From contig CM082596.2 of NCBI GenBank assembly GCA_040954595.2, positions 5,518,001-5,582,000 of the forward strand: a DNA stretch of 64,000 nt, given 5' to 3'. Origin of the DNA: Balanoglossus misakiensis (lineage: Eukaryota > Hemichordata). The position numbers and the translations under genes were made by a program. Positions 11,201 through 26,000 of the stretch are shown piece after piece (position 1 is the first letter of the stretch; every line of letters starts with the position of its first letter). The notes below the pieces were generated by a model. That model was not told where the DNA came from. It saw nothing but the letters and a program-made list of their open reading frames with translations, and searched no databases.

Positions 11201-14200
11201 CACTTGAATTCATAGGACTCGCATCGAGGAGCTGGACTGGAGTAACCTGAAAGTGGTGTAGAATACCGATGATGTTTACTGCTTTAAAAGCCTTTTCACC
11301 ACCATGGTTCAAGACCAATAAAAAAGTTCAATAGAATTCTTCAGCCTACTGTCCATGTATTCCTATAGGCAGAGTCAAATTTCCCCCAGTCTTACAAGCA
11401 CATAGATCAAGCACATACAACTTACATTTTTCATCCGAGTTGTCACCACAATTGTCCGTTCCATCACAGACTAAGAAGCTGGAGATACAGATATGATTAT
11501 CACAGCGAAACTTGTCTGCTGGACAGTCGAGTTTGCCTGAAACACAGAAATTAAATTCAATGTCAACCACCACCACTAAACCATCAGCAAAGTCCCCATA
11601 GGGCACTTTTATTAAAGCTTTACATTTTGGGGGGGAGGGAGAGGAGTCATGATAATAAGTAGCTTTAAACTTACTGCACATGTAGGGGTTTTCATCCGAG
11701 CCATCGTAACAATCATTATCGCCATCACATCGCCACGGTAGAGGACGGCACAGCGTATTATTGCACTGGAATTCATCAGGTCGACATATCCTGCCACCTG
11801 GCTCTGGTCACAAACAAAAAACATGGAAAAAGTTATTTTCTGGCACTTGCAAGAAACCTGTTCAGATGTTGAATGCGATACTTGCAGATATTCCTAAGAT
11901 TTGTCAGTAGATAAGGGTTCATTTTTTTTAAATTCACATGTCAGCTGCCCGTCTCCACTTTACCTGTGTCACAGTCAGCTTCATCTGAGCCATCTAAACA
12001 GTCCACATCCCCATCACATTTCCAGTCGGCGACTATGCAGTGACCGTTATCACACTGGAATTCCGTACTGGTGCAGGTAACCACCCCTTCAGACAGAAAA
12101 CAAAACAGCAATCACAATTTTTTCCAACTTTCTTTTTCACAAAATGATAACCAATGGTAAAAAAAGCCAATTTTGAGATGCACACTCAATAGAAAAGTTT
12201 TTCTGCAATTGTTTATTTAAAAGAATTAACCAAAGAAAATCTTAGTGGTATGGTGAAGTGTTAATTAAAGGCCCTTTCCTATCATGTTTGTTGAAATGTT
12301 TCTGGTGTTGAGAATTGCAATTCATGAATGGGATATCACTGTTCAGCAAAGTCAACTGAAAAAAACAAGGAGACTTTGCCATATAGCAATCTTTGCAATA
12401 GCTACCATACTCACTAGGGAAGATGAGACAAGTAACTCAGACATACCACAGTTTGGACCCGATTCATCGGAGTTGTCACCGCAGTCATCTTCGCCATCGC
12501 ACTGCCAGCGCCCTGGAATGCAGCGGTCGTTGGCGCACGGAAACTCGCTCTCCGAACACGGCCTGGGTACGCAGAGGGTCTCGTCGGAGTTGTCGCCGCA
12601 GTCGTTGTCGTAGTCGCAGCGGAAGCGCTGGGGGATGCAGCGTGAGTTGTTGCAGAGGAACTGGTTGGGCTCGCAGGTGACCAGCTGGCAGGCCTCGGCG
12701 GGCTCGTCCGACCAGTCGCCGCAGTCGTTGAAACCGTTGCAGCGCCAGCGCAGAGGAATACACCGACCGGTGTTAGCGCATTGGAACTCATTCGGTGCAC
12801 ATGTTCTGACGTCTGCAAATAAAAAAATACATGATTAATAGCAATAATATTCAAACAGCCAAAATGTACACATGATTCAAATTAGTTTTTGTCAATCTAC
12901 TGTTTATAAAAATCTCAGTGCATAGGTTTTAGCATTTCAATTTTTTTTAAATCAGTGACTGATCCTTTTGCGAATATATTTCTTAGCTGAGACTAGAGGT
13001 AAAATATTTCCTGTGACTAAGAAATAAATTTCTGTGTTCAATCCACCATGCCTATGTGAGATAAATAACCAAGTGTAGACTTACTGCAGTCTGGTCCCTC
13101 ATCTGAGCCATCGCCACAGTCATCATCGCCATCACATAACCAGACATTTGGTATGCAGCGCTTTGTGTGCACACATTGGAATCGGTCTCCGTCGCACGTT
13201 ATCTCATCTGAAACGGGTACACGAAATAAAGTTAATTGGAACCTGTTCATCCCCTTGTCACCTTGGTACGACCCAAATGACTCAGGAATCCAGTTGGATG
13301 ATACTATTACACTGGCATTCTGGGGGTAGCATGGGAGTAAAATACTGTAAACATTACAAAGCTAAGATATCTGTTTTGGTAAAAATCATAGGTAGGTCTT
13401 CATTTGAACAAATAAAATGGTTCTCTCTGGGGCTAGCATGGGAGTAAAATACTGAAAACATTACAAAGCTAAGATTTCCTGCTTTGGTGAGAATCATATT
13501 AGGAGAATAGGTAGGTCTTTATTTGAAGATACAAAATGGTTGTCTCACCGCAACCGTCTTCATCCTCCCCTCCATCGCAATGATCTATTCCGTCGCATCT
13601 CAGGGAAGCCATGATGCATTTCTGGGAGTTGACACACTTAAACTGGTTGGCCAGGCAAGAGTGGTTGATGCAGTCAGTTTCGTCCGAGTTGTCATCGCAG
13701 TCGTCATCGCCGTCGCAGAGAAAGGCCGGGTTGATGCAGCGCTGGTTGTTGCACTGGAACTGGCCCGCCCTGCACACAAACGGCCCTTCAAAGCAATAAA
13801 AATAGGATTGGATGTCAGTACACAATACACAACAACAGTTAAAGTTGCAACAACACGTTCCCTAGAGTCTCATAGAATTTTAGACTAGCACATCCACACC
13901 AATATCATTGGTTATATAAAGCTTGTCCTTATCAAGTATTAGCGATGTCTCGTCCAAACTACACCGTACGTACACAACATACACAGGCACTATATGCATC
14001 ATGGGTTCTAACTAACTGAGACAGGTGACTTTACAAAAGCCAATTAGTGATTTAATACAGTCCCTGTGTCACGTTCTTGAAAAAAATCTGACAACTTACG
14101 ACAATCTGCCGGTTCATCCGAACCATCCCCACAGTCATCCTCCAGGTCACACTTCCACCAGAACGGAATGCATTTGTCATTGTTGCAGACGAACTGACTG

Positions 14201-17060
14201 GCTGTGCAGTTGGAAAGACAGGTGCGTTGGTCGGCAGCCAGGTAGAAGTGATCGGGGCAGGCACAGGTGCGCGTTCCCCCAGGTGCTAGTAAACAGAGGT
14301 TACTGCACCCACCATTGTCTTTGCATGGACTCCTCGGCACTGCAGAGAAATCCAAATCAGTGTCAGCGTGATCAAAAATTATACCTTTCACCCCCATTTC
14401 TCTGCATAGTGGTCCAACCTACTATTAGGAAACAATGGGTTTGGACTGAACCATGGCAGTCGAGGGGTTAAATTTTACGGCAGGTCTCATGATTTCATAA
14501 TGTGGTGATGCTTTAAGTCCTTTTTCTTAGGATTCCGAACATGCTTTCAGGTTAAAGGTAAACGCGGTCTCCATTAATGCGAAGTTTATCACTGTCATCA
14601 TGAAAATTCAAATACATGTAGTCAATCTGAATGCCAGAACGGAGTAATGGCATCTATATTTTTGCGTTGCACTTACTTGGTGGCTGACGCAACGGGTGAT
14701 AGACATGGACATCCATCGGTCGGTGGACTGTGGTGATCAGAGTGGTGCGATTTTCGCCGGTGAATTTGTGAGCGCGGTGGATGGAACGGGTCTCCCAGTC
14801 GCTCCAGAATATGTAGTCTTCAAATATTGATATCGCAAACACGTGGGGGAGACCCTCGTTCATAACAGTTCTCCTGCAAGAAAAACAGAAAGACGATATG
14901 AGTTTTGTCCAATCAGTCACTCAGCCTACACCAACGCACGTAAATGAAAAGAGAGAGAAAAGTTGCATACAAGCACACTGGATCAATGCACACATACCTA
15001 TTTGAGCCATCGAGATCGGCATACTCAATGTAGTCCTCCCTCGCGTCGGCCCAGAACAATTTGGCCGTTGTGTAGTCTATGGTCAATCCGTTCGGCCATC
15101 CTAGTTTCTCTGTGATCAAGCGAGTCATGTCACTGCCATCCATACCTGCCGTGAAATACAAATAACATTTTATGTATCAATACAAGGGAGTGATTTTTCA
15201 ATCTTTCTTTTACATACGTGTATTATACATATTGACATATCTCTGTTGAAATAAAGTTCATTCATTCATCTTATTTCTGTATTTGGGATTGAATAACATC
15301 AAAGCTGGTCAAACATACATGAAGGTGTTGTCAGTTTGTACTAATCTGTAAATACACATGTAAATATACATACCTGCTCTACCAATGTAAGGATCTCGGC
15401 CCCAGTCTGTCCAATACATATATCTACAGAGAAGAAGAATGATACATTAATATACATTTCACAGCAATTTACCTAGTACAGCAGTTGCCTATTTTAGGGG
15501 TCAAAAAATCTGTCCAGGACAGGCAGACAGTTGGGAAATTGACCACTCCTAGTTATAGAATACAGAAGTTGATATATCATGTACCGGGGGTACATGTACA
15601 TACCCATTGAATGGATCCAAGACAATGGCTCTGGGCTCGTCCAGACCCTCGTTGATGAGAACCTTCCTGAAGTCGCCATTCAGCTTGGACACTTCAATGG
15701 TGTCACTACCCTTGTCACACCAGTACAGATTTCTCCCCACCCAGTCCACTGTCAAACCGTCAGGGTTACGGAGACCAAGTGAGTGCAGAGTCTGTAATGC
15801 GTTAGTGATAATGAACTGTCAGTTGGTAATAATATAGCTACATGTATAACAGTATAAGTTCAGAGATACCTCATCGCAACTTAAGAATATTCAGGCTTTT
15901 GAGAAAATATCCTGTTTTACAATATAAACCGCATTGTATACTCGCTAGAAAAGATGGACACCTCACCTCATTCTCAGGCTTGTCCTCCCCGGGCTTCTCC
16001 TGGTCGATCTTGGCACGGCTGATGTTGCTCCTCTGGCCCGTCACGTCCGACCAGTAGACGTACTGCCCCTGGATGTCGTAGTCCAGCGCCACGGCGTTGA
16101 CCAGGTCCGACAGCACGATGTCGTACTTCTCCACACTGCCGTGCAGGTCGATCTTGCGGATGTAGTAGCGGTTGGAGAACAGCAGGAAGGGCTCCACGTT
16201 GGAGGTGTGCTTGCAGCTGCGGCGGTCCGGCTGCAGCTGGTAGCCGGCCGTGCAGAAGCAGCGGTAGCTGCCCACGTCGTTGTGACACAGCTGACTGCAC
16301 GGTTGCAGTTCTTGGCACTCGTTAAGATCTGAAACAAGAACAGAGTTGACGAAGCGATGTCACATACTCTCTGATTTCCCAGCAAAAATCAGCATTCAGT
16401 CCCATCTTCATTTATATTCTCAAAATGTAAGAATATTAACCACAATGCGGACATGAATCTTAAAATGCCAGAAACAACATGTGAAGTGAACATGAATCAT
16501 ATACCATTCACCAGTTCCCTTCTCTGCGACAGCCAATCAGATGTCCAGCTCTTATCACGTGATTAGAATTCAACCAATTAACACTGACCTTTACAAGTTG
16601 CGTTATCCTTGTCCAGGATGTATCCCACGGGGCAAGCACACTTGAACCCAGTGGGCAGGTCGACACACTCGTGGCTGCACCGATTGATATTGGGGTTGTC
16701 GCATTCATTGACGTTGCAACTGCGCTCGTCCGAACCATCGCCACAGTCATCTTGGCCATCACACACATTGGTGGACGCCTGACACACGCCATTGTCACAC
16801 ATGAACTGATCTGGTCCGCAGGTCACATGTCCTGAAAAGACGTACAAATTAAATTCATCATAAGCTGTGCTGATTTAAGAAAATGCTAACATTCCACATA
16901 TACAAGTACACACACACACACGCACACACTCATACATACATACATACATATACATACATACATACATACATACATACATACATACATACATGCATACATA
17001 CATGTACATACATACATACATACATACATACATACATACATACATACATACATACATACA

Positions 17061-17092
<32 letters not shown>

Positions 17093-20000
17093 CACAACAA
17101 CATACAGACCACATTCTAGGGTGTCTGCAATTGTACTAATTTTCGTCAAGCCAAGATAATGGCCATGTTTACAAAAAAGCAGAAATTGGTTGATATTATC
17201 CCCAATTGGTTGCAATTGGAATTCTCAAACCACATGCTTACCACAGTTGCTGTTCTGTGGAGCCTCATCGGAGAAATCATGACAGTCGTTGTCACCATCA
17301 CACTGCCACTGGTTGGGAATGCAGCGTCCGTTCCGGCACTGGTAGTGGCTGGACTCGCACGCCGGAAATTCACAGGTCTCCGGCTCATCTGAGTTGTCGC
17401 CGCAGTCGTTGTCATGGTCGCAGACCCACGTCATCTGAATACATCTCCTGTTGTCGCACTGGTATTCCCCATCATCGCAAGTCTGCTGATCCGCTGTGAA
17501 TAAAAATAAATCTTTTTCAGTGAGAAACGGGTTTTCCTAAAATCATGTCAATTGCAGTTTTACAGAGCAGTTCAGTATTAAATGTTCACACGGTAGACCG
17601 CATTTTCTTTACACCACAAAAATTCAAGACAACTTTAAGGCATTTAGTTCACAAAAATTTTATCACTAAACGACTTCAAAGCAATTATATTTTACCACTT
17701 GTCTCAAAATTTCCTTGGAATTTTGTTTTGTGTGGGGATAAACTTACCACAGCCGTGATCTGGGTGTTCGTCCGTCGCATCTCCACAGTCGTTGTCCCCA
17801 TCGCACACCCAATTATTCGGGATGCAGCGGCGTGCTTCGACGCATCGGAAGTGGTCGGCATCGCAGGTCACCTCCGTACATCGGTGTTTCTCGCCATCCT
17901 CATCGGAGCCGTCGCCGCAGTCGTCGTCGAAGTCGCATATCCACCGGCTGGGGATGCAGCGCCCGTTGTCGCAGGTGAACTGGTCGTCCCGGCAGGAGTA
18001 CTGGCACCCGTCGTGCTCGTCCGAACCGTCGGGGCAGTCGTTGTCGCGATCGCACTCCCACGACGGCGGGATGCAGCGACCGGTGGAGCAACGGAAGAAG
18101 CCGTCGGGGCAGGGCCCTTCTGATGCACCAGGACCTGAGAGTTGGTAAAAACAAAAACAGGATTGAAACATTTGTCTCATTATAATTTTGTCTCTGTGCA
18201 TATAAAGTAGCATGTGTAGGCAAATTTTGGCTTGTCTAACAGCTGTAAAAGGAGAATCAATGGTCGGCTATACTGAAAGAAGACACTGTGCTTGACAAAA
18301 CTGATAATAGCTTGAACACTAGCACATGATGCTCAGTACCGTGGCGCCACCACTCATAACCCCCACCCACCCAGGTGACACTTTGCCTCCATGCACGATG
18401 TACACAGTGATGTCTATATAACGTTTGAGTTATTATACTGGCAAAATGTGATTGTTTTTTTGTTTTGCATTCTTAATAGTGAAAACACCTTTCATTGTTG
18501 CATCTTTTATATCAAAGTTTGCTGTCTTCTGCTCTCTAATGAAATCCTCTCTTTTACGCACACTCAGAACATGACATTGTATCTGTAATTGCCGATCTTC
18601 TATTTCTCTTTTACCTGAACAGCCTTCTTCATCGGAGTTGTCACCGCAGTCGTTTTCTCCATCACACACCCAGTCCTCCAGAATACAGACAGTAGTACGA
18701 GCACAGTTGACGTACTTGGGGATGTCAATACTACCAATGGGGATGGTGAAACCAGGCGGTCGATGTAGGCTGCAGTTGCGGAACGCTGCGAAGAAAAATC
18801 ATGACGGTAAGGTGTTAGTGACGTTTTGCTCGTTGTCAGATCAAAGTGGCCGCCAAGCCAATGTAGCAACTGGCTTATGCAGAAGGCTCTCCATGGTGCA
18901 TGAAATGAAGGATTGATATCCAAGAAACAAGTTCCTGGAGTGTTGCATTGTTCTATGACAGTATGTGTGGCTGAATCATATTCTAGAAATTTGCAGGTGT
19001 GAATTTTTACTGTTATGGACATCACAGGACTTTCTGAGAGTGATTTGATATACCATGGCTTTCCATGAATTTCCAAGAATGAGTGTCCAGGGAGAGAGAC
19101 ACATTAGGGGCAGCCAGTAGGTCTGATGTGTTATCGATACAACACTTTCCGAACTCCCTGAAGATAACGATGCAGTGAATGAAATAAGAAAACACGAAAA
19201 TTAATACTCGCGAAACAGTGGCCTCTCTCGATATCGCGAAAATTTCAACTCGCGAAAATAAAGTGTTTTACAGTTATCCATCGCCACACGTATAAGAGTG
19301 AAAGACTTACGGCAGCCGATTTCATCTGAAGCATCCACACAGTCTATCTCTCCATCACACCTGAATGTGTTGCTGATACACTGACCACTCCCGCAGATAA
19401 ATTCATCATCTTCACAATCAACAACAGCTGAGAAGAAAATTGACAAGTTTTAATCCAAAGTTTTTCATCACTTGCAATCTCCCATTTTATATAACGTGAA
19501 GAGTTCTGATTAAATGTAGAAGATTGACAAAATTCACATATTTTTGGCCATTTACAGTTACTGTAGTATTTTCAATCATGATGTACAATTATAAGACTTA
19601 TTATATACATTTTTCATACAATGAGAAAGATATGATGGTTGTTAAATGCAACTACCGATATGTATCAAGGCAGTAACCATACTTGAGAAAAGTTGATTTA
19701 CAAATGAAATTGTAAAGAAAATTAAATGATATGAAAATTTATACTTTGATGGTTGAAATTTAATTTATATAACTGGACTGAAGATGGTACATATATTTAT
19801 GATAGAGGCTGTAGATAGAAAAGTTATTCATTAATATTTTATGAGTTAAAATTGTTATGTAATTATGATGATTGTTAGTACACATATGATGCAATGCATT
19901 ATTTGACACGCATGACAAGTTTCGTACAGTATGAGAGAAGCAATGAAAAATCCTTTGTTTTTTATGATCAGCTATATTACTTGTAGTTGATACAAATCTG

Positions 20001-23000
20001 TACAATTCGGCTCTGGAACACAATGAAACAGCAAACAGGGCAGATACATGAACATGTACATACATGTATATAGGCCAACGGATAAATGGATGGATGGATG
20101 GATGGATGGATGGATGGACAGATGGATGGATGGATGGGGTGGGTGGGCATGTGGTTACATTGCACACAGATATGTATTGGCAGCAAACACAGATATGTAT
20201 TATGGCAAAATATGAGCAAACAGTCTGTGGCAGATGTTGTATTGTCCACAGGTAGACAACGATGTATCATAACAAGACAGAAAGACACACTGACAAACAG
20301 GGAGACAGACAGACAGACAAACACACGTAACAAACTGATGAATAAATCACATAAAACAATTTTAGCGACCAATGATATATTGAAATGGAGTTCACACTGA
20401 ACATAACATTATGTCGTACAAACAGACAAAAGACAGACTGAAGCTTGAATGAGGGACGTAGACTGCAAATTTTCATCTCCACAAATCTGGTCAAGAAACA
20501 GCACATCTGATGTGGCTATTTTCAAAGATGCCTTTTCATTGCTACTGTTTACTGTGATGCATACACAATGATATGAGTTTAAACAGATTTGACTATTATA
20601 CCTTTAAACCGACACACCCCTTATATGAGAGTTGGCCAATCCTGTCTACATGACGCGTACCAATGGATTTGGTACGCACAATCATGTAGGAGGGTAGACC
20701 AGCCAAACATCTGCATATCCGATGTAGGGACAGTGGTTTGTTTTCAAAATCAAGTCTTTCGAAATCAAGTCTTACAGTATATCATTCTTGCGAGGATAAA
20801 ACAATACAGTCAATGGACACTTTTTATGAAAATTTGGAGGATACTGTAAGTCATTAGAAAGAGCTAACTTGATAATGAACAAATATGAAAAAAGGCCAAG
20901 GCAAAACAGAATATGCATATAAGGACAGCTATAATATCATTCTGATTGGATATGCAAATGTCAAAACATATATGATTGGTGGAAACATGCACCTCACTGG
21001 ACACCATGGCAACTAGTGTCATGATGTCGTGCGTGAGACAAGACATGGCGAAACCAAACTGTTAGCATGCAGTTAAACGTTAGAGTAACTAATTAAAAAC
21101 AGCTCGGACTTACTGCTGTCGGTATCTGCTAAGGCAAATCAGTACAAACCATTGCCAATAAAATAAAAAAAAGAGAAAAGAGACCAGGCGGTAATCACAC
21201 ACGCATAAACTACCGGTACAAGCAAAATTAACGCAAAATGGTCAACGCATTACTGCTGGATCCAATGATTAGCAACGGCATATGTTAAGGTTTGGATACA
21301 ATGCAATATGGAAAATCTGGAGCTGGACGCCTGATAAAAACTGACAGTGTACATTGTACATGATCCAATGTTTTTTGAAATTTAACTTTCTATTTTAATT
21401 TGTTTATTCAGAATGTGAAACAAACACAGCTCAATTAACCATCTTCTTGCTGGTCCAGCTCCAAATTTCCCTTGTTGTACGAATTCCCACAGGTAAGAGT
21501 CACAAAGGATGGCATAAACTCATCAAAATGCACATGCAAACCCCTGGGTTAAGAATAAACTGCAAAAGCAACACACAACCTTAAAAACAATAGGACAAAG
21601 CACGGTCCCTAGCCTCAAAAGCGGACAGTAAAACGAATTGTGGCAACTCGATTTTCAAATTTCAGTTCAGCACACAATCAGAACAGAGAATCCAAACTAA
21701 AAATGGTACAAAGATTTTTATAAAAAACAAACAAAAAAGATTATGGGATATTTTCTAAAATAAAGAAAAGCAATGGTTTGAATACTAATCAACAAAATAA
21801 CTTGATATAAAATACAGAACCGTTTTTAACGAAACAGTCAAAAAGGTCACCCAGTGTGGAAAAAGATTGAGCAAAATTCGGGAAAAATAGACCTCACAGA
21901 CAAATTGACAAGTTGCTTTACAATTGGAGAGCATGGTTTGTGCTTTAATTTTGGCAGAGTATTGCATTTTTCAGTGTAAAACCGACAGGACAATTGGGCG
22001 AGTTCTAACACCGTGACCAAACGTCAAGACATGCTTCACTCATGCCAAAGGTAACACACGATACAATCACACCATCAACAGTCGTGCACAACCAACTTCA
22101 ATAATGTGACATTTTGACTCAACTGATAAGATCTCCTCACTCGATTGTCACAACCCTTTTCTGCGCATTATATATCAGTCTTGCTAATAAATGTAATTTC
22201 ACATTATTTCATAATTTTACTGACAAAATCAACAGCTTTCATTAAATATGTCATTAAATGACTAAGAATATTGGAGAGTCATATTATAAGCATCTGCAAT
22301 TTTGCTACAGAGAGCAAAGACATGCCGAAACAAGTAAGAAGTTACTGCCATTTTCTATTTGTAGGTCTCTACAGTTTCTTTACCACAGTAAACTTTTCTA
22401 ACTTTTTAACTTCAAAACTCCCCTACTCAAGAAAGTGGAATGGCCAAAGTGTCTAGTGACTGGGCCATTCCACTGTGAAAAGCAGGTAAAGTGGAACTAA
22501 ATGCACTCACCACAACCAGCTTCGTCACTGTTGTCGTTGCAGTCATTTTTACCGTTGCACTGCAAGTCTCTACGGATGCATCGGCCATTAGCGCAGGAGA
22601 AGTAGTTGGAACGACACTGTCTTGTAGCTGAAGGCGAAAGAAACATCACTGTCAGAGATTTTAAATTTGCACATTAGACCAATATACCATTAACCACTAT
22701 ATGAATAAAACAATCCGGCTGAAAATCTATATTATCTGCACTGCTCACTTTCAACCAAATATGAATTTATAAACAGGTACATGTACCTCGGAAGTTGCTA
22801 TCTGTGACTGCCACAAATGGTATCTGCTAGCAGTTCAACTCATATCTACAATCGTCCCAGTTGTTAGTTTGTGACTGAGATTTTTGATACCCAAACTTTT
22901 CTCGAATGATGTCTGCTCCATTTATATACTATGAGTCTGTCAGGCCCAAACCCCAGGCTCAGGAACACGATGAACATGTAGCAGCTTGATTGGCTCAGTC

Positions 23001-26000
23001 TGACTTACCACAGTAGGCCACAGCCTCGTCGGAGGAGTCCTCGCACTCCGTGTAGCCATCACAGGTGTACTCGTAGGGAATACACATACCGCTTCCGCAT
23101 TCAAACTCTTCCTCCGAGCACTGGATTCCCATCTCTACGCAGCGCGTGCCATCCACGAGACGGTAGTCGCTGGTGCAGTTACAGAACACTGCTCCGGTCT
23201 CGTCGGTTGAACAGATGGCCTTCTCGTCGCAGCCGCCATTGAGCTTCCGACAGAGATTCAATTCACCTGCAACGGAAGCAAGCAACTTGTTTTGAATGAA
23301 ATTCAGCAGTGTTTTTTTGTTCGTCCAGTGCCTCTTGACATCAAATGAGGAAGTACATGTACCTGTAAAAGCAACGGATTGCAGGTCTCTCGTCCGAAGT
23401 TTTGGTTTTACTAGCTTTCATTAAAAATATGATTTAAAGATACTGTCCCTGTTGGACAGCTACTGTATATTGACCAACTCACAATCTTCAGCATCGTTGG
23501 AAACCGCGATGATACCCATGGGTTGCTGGGCAATGTTGCTACGGAGAACGGTCACATCTTCACCAGTGAATTTATTCACCCTGACGACGGTGCGACGGAC
23601 CCAGTCTGTCCAGTAGAGGAAGTCCATGTAGACAGCCAATCCAAACGGGTGCACTGGTTCAGACTGCACAATTATCTGTGGAAGAAATGCCGAGATGTTT
23701 ACATGTAAGAAGCAATCCTTCTTTTCTGTGATTTAAATCCCTAGTAACTCAAACTTTGGGCCATTTTCTCAGTATTTTTGTTTTGGGGATCTACTATGGT
23801 TCCTTGGCTCTTGCCAGAGATTCTTGTTAAAAATTAATCTCTACACATTATGCAGAGGAGTTGTGGAAAATTTGGAAAAAAAATTAGAAATGTTTTGAAC
23901 GTCCATCACTGAGATGCTCGAGCCCCCATGACTGACCTGTCTGTCTCCGCCCTCGAAGTCGCACCTTTCGATCTTGTCGAGTCTGGCGTCTGACCAATAC
24001 AGTTTGGCCGCCTTGTGGTCAATAGTGAGACCGTTGGGGGTCTGAATATCCGTTGAGATGATGGCCTTGACGTCGAACCCGCCCTGGAAGGCCTTCATGA
24101 TGCTGGGGTTGTCGTCATTCCAATTGGTCCAATACATTCGCCTGCAGAAAAATGAAAAAAATCGACGCTCAAGTTTCGTTATACATTTCAGCAAACATGC
24201 TTCTCAGGAAATTGTCCTCACTTTCAGAAGAATTTACAACCTTTTCTGTGAAATATCTGATGAAAAAGAGCGGCTTTCCACCAAACAAAGATGGCCGACT
24301 TACCCTTCGCAGACATCCAACACAATGGCCCTGGGATGGTCCGCTGGAGCCATCCGTACGACCACCTCTCTCTCCGCATTCTCCTCATCAACGCGTATCC
24401 TGTTGATGGTAGAGTCTGTGTACCCGGTCCAGTAAATCTCTTTGAAGATGACGTCATAAGCCAAGCCTTCAGCTGAGCCAATTCCTGTGTTACAAAAATG
24501 TAAGAGGTTAGCATTGTCGTACATTATTTACAGAAAAATGAATGTGTCTGCTATGATTTCCATGCACCTCTCACTTTTCCCCAGTAACTTAAACATCATT
24601 TTGCCATTAAAAAACTACTCTCTGTGAAAACATCCACAGAGGAATAGTTCTGATGGTGGTGTAGTTTCCATCAAATTTAGCACAAAATGAAGTCGACAGA
24701 TAGACAGGCAGTTGACAAATTGATACCTACATGTATGTCCATCAAAACAGTTTTTGCAGACTCCTTTCAGAGACAAAAACATGGAAAACTTCACTCATGA
24801 ACAGACTCACACTCACTTGTTATCTATGAAAAAAAAAACATCCAGGAATTTTAAGACACTGGTTCAAAACATGCGACTGGGAAACTCACCTGTAATGACA
24901 ACCTTACGGCCTGTACCGTTGAAGTACACAGCCTGAATGTCACCCCTCTGAATGTCTGTGTAAAAAACGCGCTGGTTAGCGTGGTCGTAGGCGAGGCCGA
25001 TCACACTGCGTATGTACTCCTCATCCTCCAGGGCTTTGATCGGCTGGTTTGGGTTGGACTGGTCGAAGAGGTGGATGCTCTTGATGATGGTGCGCTCCGA
25101 GTAGAGAAGGAACGTGTCAAAGTCTGTGAAAATCGAATACGAAAATGCAGATTGATTACAATAATCATTGAATTGAACGTGCCTGGAAATCAGGGTCCAT
25201 CAGACTATGACTTTACAGCCCAGGTTTCTTGATACATGTATGTATAGAAACAAACAAAATACCCTTTGTCTGTGTGAACAGGACTGTTTATTGGGAATGA
25301 AAAGTCAGCTGTGTATGACACATGCCGTTTAACCCTTTCATTACCATGGTTAGGTCCGAATCTATTAAGAATAGATGAAAATGGAAGGAGAAAATGTTGG
25401 GCGTTTTTGCAACCGGCTATCACCACCCCCCCCCCCCCCACCCTAATCTCGATTGCTGAACTCTCACCTGTGCACGTGTGTCCGTCTGCAGCAAGCCTGC
25501 CGTGCGCACACATGCATGTGTGGGTGTTGTCGCCTATGTACAGACACAGCTGCTCACAACCTCCGTAGTTGTTCTCCCTGGAGCAAAGATTGGTGCCTGC
25601 AACAACAAAGAGACACAACCACAACTGGAGTCGTATTCGCAACTACAGGAAGCCAAATTCATTCAAAGGGAAAAGGATTGAAAATTGAGATATAGTAGAT
25701 GTACACACACTCAGCCACAGACAAAAGTGATAGAGCACATCTCAAACAAGTGTGAGAAATCTTATTCAAGATCCTCAATGTGAGATTCATTTTCTCACCT
25801 GAAATAATATATACAAGTGACTTACCTGTTTGTCTGTCTCTATTGTAGATGTGGACATCTTTAATCAACATACCAATATCACTTCTCATGGTAATCAAAT
25901 CATCACCACCATTTTTGTTGGCACGATATATGGCACCCTTGTCTTTGGTCCTGTTTGTTTGGAGAAGAGGTTTTCCAGTGTAAGAATACATGTATCTTTG

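Larger units (their letters stand above)
19428..22510 (-). other. LRP1 intron 48 (3.1 kb)
   Basis: Largest intron within the ligand-binding clusters. Contains a (GGAT)n tract, short AGAC repeats at about 20276-20322 and the 12-nt candidate microexon at 21114-21125. Nothing else recognised. Confidence 0.75.

Noticed and set aside
16875-17215. Long open frames ([16 protein letters not shown]) around 17.0 kb and 60.0 kb
   Set aside because: They are products of tetranucleotide microsatellites.
12284-18148. Long plus-strand open frames opposite LDLa exons (for example 17545-18123)
   Set aside because: They are shadows of GC-rich LDLa exons on the opposite strand, with low-complexity composition.
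22787-22801. 15-nt in-frame segment between CACAG and GTACATG in intron 47
   Set aside because: The donor is poor and part of the very common gtacatgtac motif of this genome; chance is likely.
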